From assembly GCA_017453605.1 (NCBI GenBank), contig JAFTEP010000214.1:1-16630 (forward strand): DNA of 16,630 nt, in the 5' to 3' direction. Each line of letters starts with the position of its first letter. Positions within the stretch are counted from its first letter, which is position 1. The translations under genes and the position numbers were made by a program. Under the pieces are notes generated by a model. That model saw only the letters and a program-made list of their open reading frames with translations, was not told the origin of the DNA and did not search any database. The stretch is from Clostridia bacterium. GTDB taxonomy: Bacteria > Bacillota > Clostridia > Oscillospirales > SIG627. Shown here one piece after another: positions 1-5,800 of this stretch.

Positions 1-197
1 GGCTCTCCGCCGAAGGTCATGACGCTCTTTATCGCGTATTCTTCGCAGACGCTCTTTACCGCCTTCGCGGCGGCGTCCGCATCGATATGCTCAGCGCGGT
101 TTTCGGGATCGCCGTTCGAGCAGTGCCTGCATTTTCACGTGCAGGCGAAAGTGACGGTGAACTCTATCCTGTCAAGATTTTTCAGATACCCGTTCAT
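1..197 (-). pseudogene. Radical SAM protein, N-terminal part, with in-frame TGA in the Fe-S motif; cut by left edge
   Basis: The ATG at 195-197 opens a frame encoding a radical SAM N-terminus. The first strand segment IEFTVTFACT leads into the iron-sulfur motif, and a GGEP-type motif (TFGGE, then CC of a cut Pro codon) sits at the window edge. The [4Fe-4S] ligands are C19, C23 and C26, a CX3CX2C pattern. Codon 21, between the first and second Cys, is TGA (135-137). Related proteins commonly read CTGRCxHC or CTGKCxHC here, so TGA replaces an expected glycine codon and is one base from GGA. Other genes in the window end in TGA, so wholesale recoding to Gly is unlikely. It may be a nonsense mutation, a sequence error or, less likely, selenocysteine. 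An AAGGA lies 11 nt upstream of the ATG. The gene follows the small gene at 228-638 and probably shares its promoter. The rest of the barrel is outside the window, so the substrate cannot be judged. Confidence 0.6.
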
Positions 198-227
198 TTT
201 CCGCCGAGTCCTTATCCGTTTTGATTT

Positions 228-638
228 TCAAGCCGACGTCCCGCGGTGCATCGCAAGCTCCGCGGAATCCAGAAACTGACACATGGAAAGATTGAATTTC
301 TTGTAGTCGGCTTCAAAAAACTCCTCCGTTGCGCAGGCGACCCACACCCTGACAAAGTCGAGCTGATTGTAAAACGTTATCATCATCGGGACGCCCAGCA
401 CCTCTGACGATCCGCGCAGGGTCAGATATCCCGCCTCTGCAAGAGAACTTATCTCTTCCGGGGCTTTCACGTCCGCCTGCGATTCGTTGCAGGCGTCTCC
501 CGTCAGGACCTGAGGCTCCGAAGTGTAACGGTACATCAGCGCCGCCGCTCGCAGGATCTGTTCCCAGCCGACGGCGTAGGTCAGAGCCCATTCCGAATAA
601 AGCCAGCCGTTTTCCTTTTTGACGTCCGCAAGTTTCAT
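228..638 (-). CDS. Small protein of unknown function, possibly frameshifted at its 3' end
   Basis: I do not recognise this 136-residue protein. It is soluble, with no signal peptide or membrane segment, and rich in aromatic and acidic residues. Its most distinctive stretches are LTGDACNESQADVKAPEE near residues 45-62 and GVPMMITFYNQLDF near 82-95. The ATG start is well supported by a perfect AAGGAGG (648-654) 9 nt upstream and by a consensus promoter further upstream. The frame ends ...HRGTSA-TGA. Adding one G to the GGG run at 240-242 would move translation into a frame continuing DVGLKIKTDKDSAENE and stopping at 172-174. That tail overlaps the radical SAM start by 26 nt and looks more protein-like. 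The present stop may therefore come from a one-base deletion or a sequence error. The close spacing to the radical SAM gene suggests an operonic partner or substrate-related protein. Confidence 0.6.
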   Translation of the reverse strand: MKLADVKKENGWLYSEWALTYAVGWEQILRAAALMYRYTSEPQVLTGDACNESQADVKAPEEISSLAEAGYLTLRGSSEVLGVPMMITFYNQLDFVRVWVACATEEFFEADYKKFNLSMCQFLDSAELAMHRGTSA

Positions 639-647
639 TTTCCGTCG

Positions 648-654
648 CCTCCTT
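648..654 (-). promoter_or_regulatory. Shine-Dalgarno AAGGAGG for the 228-638 gene
   Basis: This is a perfect anti-16S complement 9 nt before the ATG at 636-638. It fixes the start of the unknown small gene. Confidence 0.8.
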
Positions 655-679
655 GATCCGTAAAAAATTTCTTTCTTCT

Positions 680-708
680 ATTATACCGAAATTCTTTGAA
701 CAATTCAA
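680..708 (-). promoter_or_regulatory. Sigma-A type promoter for the unknown gene and radical SAM pair
   Basis: On the minus strand, TTGAAT (703-708) is followed by a 17-nt spacer and a perfect TATAAT (680-685). Transcription would start near 673, giving a leader of about 35 nt before the ATG at 638. The promoter lies in the 160-nt gap after the DUF4956 gene, so the small gene and the radical SAM gene form a separate unit. I see no convincing intrinsic terminator in the rest of that gap. Confidence 0.8.
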
Positions 709-798
709 CATTTTTTGAGTATGATTTCACGCTTTGGGAAAAACAAAAGAAAACGGAGCCCGCAAAGAGCGCCGCCGATTATTCGTTTTTTTGGATCC

Positions 799-1470
799 TC
801 AAAGCTGTCCCTGAGTCTGCGTGTAGGGCAGGAGCGCGATCTCGAGATTTCCGTTTTTGGTGCGCAGTTCGTCGATGAAGGCCTTTTCCTCCTTCGGATC
901 CTTCAGCCGCACTTTGTAGGAGAGGCGGAACATACTGCCCATTCCCGTGGTCTTCACTCCCTCGCTCTCGAGGTTTTTCAGATAGTGGGCGAAGATCTCG
1001 TCGAAGGTCCCGTTGTATTCGAGCGATTCCGGGATCGTGATCCTGAGAAGCTGATCCGCCGCCAGGCTCTTGTGCTCAAAGACTCCCGTGAAGCCGAGGG
1101 CAAGATATATCAGCGCGAAGACGATAAGTATGACAACGCCGTATCCGGCGTATCCCATCCCGAACGCGATCCCGGACCCCATCGCTGCGAGGAGCGAGGC
1201 GATCTCGTCCGCGCTGCCCTGCGCCGAGCGGAAACGTATCAGGCTGAACGCGCCGCCCACCGCCACTCCGGCTCCTATGTTTCCGTTGATGAAGGTTATG
1301 ACCGCGGAGACGATGAACGGGACCAGAGCGGTCACCAGAAAGAAGCGCTTTGCGGAGCGGATGCGAAAACTCATTATCCACGAGTATATGAATCCTGCCG
1401 TGAGCGCCGCGGCCGCCATGATGAAAAACTGCGCCGGGGTCACCGGGGAAGTGTAGATAGAATCGAACAT
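799..1470 (-). CDS. DUF4956 family membrane protein
   Basis: This 223-residue protein matches DUF4956. It has four predicted membrane segments near residues 12-33, 43-62, 88-106 and 108-128. The family-typical signature GGAFSLIRFRS lies at 72-82 between the second and third. A C-terminal soluble domain of about 90 residues (SLEYNGTFDEIF onward) follows. Members are usually encoded beside a VTC-type polymerase domain protein, as here: its start lies 15 nt after the VTC stop. The likely role, by inference, is a membrane partner, channel or anchor for the polymer made by the VTC protein. The biochemical function of the family is not established to my knowledge. The ATG is preceded by AAGGAGA at proper spacing. 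It is the last gene of the operon that starts at 5690. Confidence 0.9.
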   Translation of the reverse strand: MFDSIYTSPVTPAQFFIMAAAALTAGFIYSWIMSFRIRSAKRFFLVTALVPFIVSAVITFINGNIGAGVAVGGAFSLIRFRSAQGSADEIASLLAAMGSGIAFGMGYAGYGVVILIVFALIYLALGFTGVFEHKSLAADQLLRITIPESLEYNGTFDEIFAHYLKNLESEGVKTTGMGSMFRLSYKVRLKDPKEEKAFIDELRTKNGNLEIALLPYTQTQGQL

Positions 1471-1485
1471 TTTTTCTCTCCTTTT

Positions 1486-2193
1486 TCAGATTATATTCGC
1501 CTTTACGAGCTGCTGACGGAACGCCTCGCCGTATTTGGAGAAGCTTCCCTTATATATTTTTTCCGACGAGAGTATCTCGCACAGCCATAGAGGCATCGCC
1601 TCCTGGACCTTGACCTCCAATATCGTCCGATCTTTGTCTAAAAGCGATATCCCGTCCATGGACCGGGTCAGATCGAGCGCGTCCGTGCGGTATCTCGGGT
1701 TTTCGTCTATAGTCAGCCTCAGATCCCCTCCCGGCTCGAAGTACGCCGTTCTGTCGTAGATGATCAGGCAGGCTGGGACGAGCGTTTTGTAGAAGTCGCG
1801 GAAGGTCGTTATCTCGCGGTTTATCTGACCCGGGGCGCAGATATCGCCCTCTCCCGAGAAGAATTTTTTGACCAGCGGGATCGTCGTCTGCACACGGCGT
1901 TTGTACACTATGCCGTACGCCTTCCGTTTCAGCTCGAGAAAGACTGGCGACTCTTCTGTCGCGAGCCCGTAGGATCTGAGCCTGATCTTTTCTTTGAAAA
2001 GCGGTTTTTCCACGCTGGCGCGGATCAAGCGATACTCCGGCGTGTCGTAGTAGAGCGAGGCGATCGAGGTCCTGCCGTACTGATCGACTTCCATTCTTCC
2101 TTTCAGACGCTCTCTCAGGCGCCATGTCTGTTCGCCGGACAGAAGATATTTCAGCTCGTAGCGCTGCATCACGGTGATCGCCACGCCGTCCAC
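1486..2193 (-). CDS. VTC-domain polyphosphate polymerase-like protein (triphosphate tunnel fold)
   Basis: This is a stand-alone VTC domain of the triphosphate tunnel metalloenzyme superfamily. The eukaryotic relative Vtc4 makes polyphosphate from ATP. Tunnel-lining residues of the family are visible (numbering from the GTG at 2193): R11, E13 and K15 in QRYELKY; R71 and R73 in KIRLRSYG; E87 and K89 in FLELKRK; R99 and R100; R148 in YDRTAY; R159 and D163 in RLTIDE; E193 and K195 in ILEVK; and K220-Y221 in SFSKY. The set looks complete, so an active enzyme is likely. There is no membrane segment, so activity would be cytosolic, with DUF4956 downstream as probable membrane partner. The frame opens with GTG at 2193, but the GTG at 2184 (codon 4) is better placed, 8 nt after AGAGGAAGG; ATG at 2169 is a third option. 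The stop precedes DUF4956 by 15 nt. Confidence 0.88.
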   Translation of the reverse strand: MDGVAITVMQRYELKYLLSGEQTWRLRERLKGRMEVDQYGRTSIASLYYDTPEYRLIRASVEKPLFKEKIRLRSYGLATEESPVFLELKRKAYGIVYKRRVQTTIPLVKKFFSGEGDICAPGQINREITTFRDFYKTLVPACLIIYDRTAYFEPGGDLRLTIDENPRYRTDALDLTRSMDGISLLDKDRTILEVKVQEAMPLWLCEILSSEKIYKGSFSKYGEAFRQQLVKANII

Positions 2194-2200
2194 CTTCCTC

Positions 2201-3424
2201 TCAAAGCGTTATGCTGAGTCTGAACGTCGAGTCCGATACGGACGCTCTCGCGCGGCCCTTGTGCGCGTTCACCGTCTCCTTCACGTATGCCAGACCGAGC
2301 CCCGCGCCGAGTTCTCTTTCCGGCGCGTTTTCGAGAGTCACGAAGCGGTCGAAGACCTGATCCGCCGGACCGTCCGGGAGAGTCGTGTCGTTTTGGGTCT
2401 CTATCAGGACGTAGCCGTTTTCTTTTTTCAGAGTAAATCCTGCTTTTGAAACCGAAAACTTCAGCGCGTTTTTCACAAGTTCTCCCGTCAGCCTGTCAAA
2501 GGCCTCGGGATCGGCGTTCAGCGTGACGCCCGGCTCGATATCCGCCGAAACTTCTATTCCTTTTGAAGCGAACCCGTCTTTTTCGCGGTCTATCGCGGCG
2601 CTCAGGAATTCCGAGATCGGGACTTCAGTTTTCCCGGACGCTTCGCCGTCGAAAACGCCCATCGTCCCGAGCTTTTCCACGAGCCCGTTCAGCTTTGCAA
2701 GCTGACGTCGCGTGGAGCGGGTCGCGTCATCCGGCCCGTGCTCTTTTTCCGAAAGCTCAGTGTTCCCGCCGATTATCGTGAGCGGCAGGCGGAACTCTCT
2801 GTTCGCGTTCAGAATGAAGTTCTTCTGCTTTCTGTCGGCTTCTTCTATCGGCGCGTAGATCTTTTTTGCTATCGCGAGGAGCAAAAACCAGCCGAGGATC
2901 AAAACGATCGCTTCTCCGGCCGCGGAGATCGCAAGGATCCTGTAGCAGGGGAGGAGTTCACGTCCCTGGTCTATCACTGTGACATACTTCACGCCGTCTT
3001 TGGAGTAGACGCGGTATCTGTACGAGCCTCTCGTCCACCCGGTCTTTTCTTTCAGAAGCTCCGACGCCCACTCCCGCGCCTCGCTCTCAGTCACCGCCGA
3101 GATCCGGAATGCGACCGTTTCTGCGCTGCCGTCCTCCTTGAAGGCGAAGGTGAAATATCTCAAAGAGTCGTTCATCTCGGGCGAATCCGGACCCATCGGT
3201 CCCACCCTGAAATTCTTTTCCCTCGGCTCGGACCGGAATTCTCCCGGCGCGTTTTCCGCCCGCTCGAACGAACCCTGACGCTCCGCGATCATCCGTGTGA
3301 TCTCGTCCGCGTCGGAGGAGGCCATCGTGAAGTTCACTCCGTTTATGACGGCCAGAAGGACGCTCAGAAGTATAAAGACGACTGTTATAGCGTAGGTTCT
3401 GAATTTCTTTTCGGCTTTATTCAT
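2201..3424 (-). CDS. Degenerate sensor histidine kinase lacking the phospho-acceptor histidine
   Basis: This 407-residue membrane sensor has a first membrane segment near residues 10-30, an extracytoplasmic region of about 130 residues with a Pro/Gly/Glu-rich part, and a second membrane segment near 165-186. A dimerisation/H-box region and an ATPase domain follow. The H-box reads LNANREFRLPLTII where the paralogue at 8877-10151 has SDAGHELKTPIAVI, so R209 replaces the phosphorylated His. The codon is AGA, at least two changes from any His codon. The usual Thr two residues before the conserved Pro is also lost (Leu instead). The N-box Asn (N319, ELVKNALKFS) and the glycine loop GAGLGLA (373-379) remain, but a DxGxG box is not seen near 344-352. 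It overlaps the response-regulator gene by 8 nt (ATGAATAA). It probably cannot autophosphorylate and may act as a pseudokinase or through ATP binding. Confidence 0.85.
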   Translation of the reverse strand: MNKAEKKFRTYAITVVFILLSVLLAVINGVNFTMASSDADEITRMIAERQGSFERAENAPGEFRSEPREKNFRVGPMGPDSPEMNDSLRYFTFAFKEDGSAETVAFRISAVTESEAREWASELLKEKTGWTRGSYRYRVYSKDGVKYVTVIDQGRELLPCYRILAISAAGEAIVLILGWFLLLAIAKKIYAPIEEADRKQKNFILNANREFRLPLTIIGGNTELSEKEHGPDDATRSTRRQLAKLNGLVEKLGTMGVFDGEASGKTEVPISEFLSAAIDREKDGFASKGIEVSADIEPGVTLNADPEAFDRLTGELVKNALKFSVSKAGFTLKKENGYVLIETQNDTTLPDGPADQVFDRFVTLENAPERELGAGLGLAYVKETVNAHKGRARASVSDSTFRLSITL

Positions 3425-4013
3425 CCTGTGTCACCGCCTCAAATCCTTTCCCCGTCCGGTATTTTATCCTCAGGTTCGATCCCGTCCGGGCAAATTTCGC
3501 GTTCAGAGCGCCGATATACGCTCCGGCGTCCGCCGGGACCGTCACGCCTTCGGAGAGCGTTTTTAAAACGTCTATCTCTCCCGAGGTGAGCCGTGGTCCG
3601 TTTTCTATCCTGAAGCGCCCGACGTCTATCACAAGTCCGCCGACGCCGAAACGCTCGTCCGAAGAAGCTTTTTTGATTACGTCCCGGACGGCTTCTTTCA
3701 GTTGCTCCGCGCTGAAGGGATACGATAGATACCGGTCGGGCAGACAGGCGTCCGTCAGCCGGCGCATGCCCGCGGGTGAGCAGATCAGTTCGATCACCGG
3801 GACGTTCAGTTCTCTTATTTGCGTGAAGATCTTTTCGCGCCCGACTCTCGGAAGCTCCCGGTCGAGGATCACAAGATCAAATTTCTCCGCCGACAGAAGG
3901 CTTATGACCTGCGTCCCGTCAAAAGCCGTGACCGTCTCTGAAAAATCCGGCTCGAGAAGCCTCTTGAAACAGTCCAGAAGATCCCTGTCCGGCGCGGCAA
4001 AAAGAAGCTTCAT
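3417..4013 (-). CDS. Degenerate OmpR-type response regulator (pseudo-receiver, shortened winged helix)
   Basis: This 198-residue protein has a receiver fold at about 1-115 and a reduced winged helix at about 125-195. The receiver keeps the phospho-site aspartate (D51, LVILDRELP). It has lost the acidic pair: residues 6-7 are Ala-Pro where the intact paralogue has Glu-Asp. It has also lost the conserved Thr/Ser (region VIELICSP) and the conserved Lys before Pro-Phe (Y98 in LSYPF). The C-terminal domain has the first helix (LTSGEIDVLKTL) and the wing-like RIKYRTGKGFEAV. The segment corresponding to the second helix, EQIALKIWGYESD in the paralogue, is missing. DNA binding may be altered or absent. 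The start has GAGGAAG upstream. It lies 36 nt after the beta-helix gene and overlaps the kinase, so the pair is translated together. A phosphorylation-independent role is inferred. Confidence 0.85.
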   Translation of the reverse strand: MKLLFAAPDRDLLDCFKRLLEPDFSETVTAFDGTQVISLLSAEKFDLVILDRELPRVGREKIFTQIRELNVPVIELICSPAGMRRLTDACLPDRYLSYPFSAEQLKEAVRDVIKKASSDERFGVGGLVIDVGRFRIENGPRLTSGEIDVLKTLSEGVTVPADAGAYIGALNAKFARTGSNLRIKYRTGKGFEAVTQDE

Positions 4014-4049
4014 CTTTTCTTCCTCGTTTTCACTTTTTTATTCCCGTAC

Positions 4050-5690
4050 TCAGGCGGAGACAGAAACGTCGCTGTAGCAGATCGTTCTTCCGTATGCGCT
4101 CGCGTTCGTGAAGGTGTATGAAACGCCGTCGATCTTCACGGTGTGGTTCCCCGCCGACTCGACCGAGAGCGAGACGGCTTTCACGTTCGCGCCGATGCTC
4201 ACTCTGCCGTAGCCGAGGATGATAAGCGTGCCGCCCGATACCGAGACCGAGTTGTCCGCGTCTATCGCCGCCGCCATCTGGCTGTTGGGACCTCTTGTGA
4301 TGACGACGCCTCCCGTCTGGGTGTAGGTGCCGTTGCTGTCGATGCCGTCGGTGTCGCCGCTCGGAGAAACGCTCACGTCAAGATACCCGCCGCTGACGTT
4401 CACCTGGGGCGTCGAACCGCCCTTGCAGGCGTTGATCCCGTCGTCGTTCGCCGAGACGTAGGTCTTTCCGCCGGACACGTTTATCACGTTCGCTTCGAGC
4501 CCCTCGTATGCGCTGTCTATGCTCACCGTGCCTCCCGTGATGTTGAGAGCGTTGTCGGCGTGTATGCCGTCCGCGCCGGAGACGGTCTGCTGACCGCCCC
4601 AGTCTCCGGGACCCTGCCTTCCGCCCGCGGTCTTGTTTTCGGGAGCGTAAACGCTCATCGTGACGTTTCCGCCGGACACGTTGACGGTCCCCAGGCCCTT
4701 CGTGCCGTCGGAGAACGCCGTCCCCTGATCGGCGTGCAGACCGTCGTCGTAGGTCTTCAGCGTCAGACTTCCGCTCTCCACGTTCAGTTCGTTCTGTACC
4801 TTGACTCCCTTATACGAAGTCGTTGAAGCGTTTGATGCGGTATAGCTGCTGTACGATCCGGTGCAGACTTCCACGGTCGCGCTCGTCCCGTCTTCGGACG
4901 AAGTCATCACGAAGTCGTGAGCCGCCTGGAAGCCGTCTCCCGCGGCGTAGACAGAGATAATTCCGCCGGTGAGCGTGATGTCGCCCCTCGTGACGCCGTT
5001 TTTGTTTTTGTCGGTGTTCTCCGTCTTGACGCCGTCCCCGTTCGTGGAGATCGCGGCGACTGTCCCGCCGGTTATCTCGATAGAATCGTTGCCTTTCAGG
5101 GCATTGTTTGGCGCCGTGACCTTCAGCGAGAGTTTCTGGATGGTCAGATCGTTTGTCGTGTGTATTCCGTTGTTGTACGATGCGTTCACCACGAGAGTTC
5201 CCGCGCCTTTTATTTTCAGATCGCAGGTCGAATAGATCGCGCCCTCGCCCTGGGAGCTGTCGTCCGCGGTCTTCGCGGCGCGTTCGTCTGTGATGACGTT
5301 TTCCGTGTCTTTTTTCGCAGAGATCTCGACGCTTCCCGCCGAAACGATCTTGACGGGGGAGTCTTCGACGTATTTCACGGTCGTCCCGGAAAGTTCTATC
5401 ACGACACTGTCGCTCTCTCCGGCGTCGACGAGGATCTGTCCCTCCAGCAGCCCGGTGAGAACGTAGGTCCCGGCGCCCAGGATCGTCCAGACGCCGTCCG
5501 ACTCTTCGAACGCTCCGTCGCGTGTCGTCATCGAAAAGTCGCCCGTCGCTTCCTTCGCGGTGATCTTCTGATCCGCCGCCGCCTCATCCGCGCCTGACGC
5601 GTTCTGTCCCGTCGCGGAGATCTTTGTCCCGCAGGAGAACAAAGAGACGGCGAGTATTATCACAAGTATCATCGATACGGTCTTTTTCAT
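4050..5690 (-). CDS. Cthe_2159-like carbohydrate-binding beta-helix lipoprotein
   Basis: This 546-residue secreted protein begins with a lipoprotein signal: MKK, a hydrophobic core, then lipobox LFSC with C20 as the lipidated Cys. The body is built of short repeats typical of a right-handed parallel beta-helix. Turns of the form xDGxxA recur (NNGIHT, GDGVKT, GDGFQA, DDGLHA, ADGIHA, YEGLEA, DDGINA, TDGIDS, AAIDAD) and alternate with strands like ITGGTV and VSGGNV. This matches the family of Cthe_2159 of Clostridium thermocellum (Pfam PF14262), described as binding acidic polysaccharide and cellulose. The many aspartates suggest calcium sites, by inference. It would be anchored on the outer face of the membrane. 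It is the first gene of its operon, directly after the promoter/operator at 5741-5774. Its SD is AAGGAAGG. No catalytic motif is seen, so a surface-binding or adhesion role is more likely than hydrolysis. Confidence 0.88.
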   Translation of the reverse strand: MKKTVSMILVIILAVSLFSCGTKISATGQNASGADEAAADQKITAKEATGDFSMTTRDGAFEESDGVWTILGAGTYVLTGLLEGQILVDAGESDSVVIELSGTTVKYVEDSPVKIVSAGSVEISAKKDTENVITDERAAKTADDSSQGEGAIYSTCDLKIKGAGTLVVNASYNNGIHTTNDLTIQKLSLKVTAPNNALKGNDSIEITGGTVAAISTNGDGVKTENTDKNKNGVTRGDITLTGGIISVYAAGDGFQAAHDFVMTSSEDGTSATVEVCTGSYSSYTASNASTTSYKGVKVQNELNVESGSLTLKTYDDGLHADQGTAFSDGTKGLGTVNVSGGNVTMSVYAPENKTAGGRQGPGDWGGQQTVSGADGIHADNALNITGGTVSIDSAYEGLEANVINVSGGKTYVSANDDGINACKGGSTPQVNVSGGYLDVSVSPSGDTDGIDSNGTYTQTGGVVITRGPNSQMAAAIDADNSVSVSGGTLIILGYGRVSIGANVKAVSLSVESAGNHTVKIDGVSYTFTNASAYGRTICYSDVSVSA

Positions 5691-5740
5691 TTTTTGCCTT
5701 CCTTTCTTTCGGGGGATGCGGGTCCTGTTTCTTTATCTAC

Positions 5741-5774
5741 ATTATACCGGGGATCATTGAAGAAAGATTGAAGG
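5741..5774 (-). promoter_or_regulatory. Promoter and direct-repeat operator of the beta-helix/VTC operon
   Basis: On the minus strand, CCTTCAATCTTTCTTCAAT (5756-5774) holds two TTCAA half-sites with an 11-bp period, one helical turn. It ends 10 nt before a perfect TATAAT (5741-5746). No good -35 hexamer is present: the repeats occupy that position, the layout expected of a promoter activated by an OmpR-family regulator. The same repeat with the same distance to the -10 is found at 10864-10897 in front of the intact response regulator gene. The predicted start is near 5734, giving a leader of about 44 nt. Confidence 0.8.
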
Positions 5775-5800
5775 TTTTTCAGTTTTTTTTCGGTTTTTTT
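5775..5800 (-). promoter_or_regulatory. Phased A-tracts upstream of the operator
   Basis: Three A-runs on the minus strand (T-runs on plus at 5775-5779, 5783-5790, 5794-5800) have centres spaced about 10 bp. They lie directly upstream of the operator, at the end of and just behind the FMN-binding gene. Such phasing bends DNA and can act as an UP element. No hairpin accompanies the runs, so they do not form an intrinsic terminator. Confidence 0.5.

Noticed and set aside
1..197. Genetic code with TGA as glycine
   Set aside because: TGA ends most other genes here at natural domain ends (DUF4956, VTC, kinases, ApbE, FMN protein, PPC), so it functions as a stop.
715..1590. Long plus-strand reading frame of 291 codons
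   Set aside because: It is antisense to DUF4956 and the VTC gene, crosses two real genes, is rich in Arg/Glu/His as expected of a shadow frame, and has no domain.
2738..3589. Long plus-strand reading frame of 283 codons
   Set aside because: It is antisense to the degenerate kinase and regulator, which have clear domain order. The frame has no recognisable motif and is caused by codon bias on the other strand.
4143..5597. Plus-strand frames across the beta-helix gene
   Set aside because: These are shadow frames of a repetitive GC-rich gene, with Val/Arg/Asp-rich composition and no SD.
5781..5800. T-runs after the FMN-binding gene considered as a terminator
   Set aside because: They are A-runs on the transcribed minus strand and no hairpin precedes them. 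Better explained as phased A-tracts.
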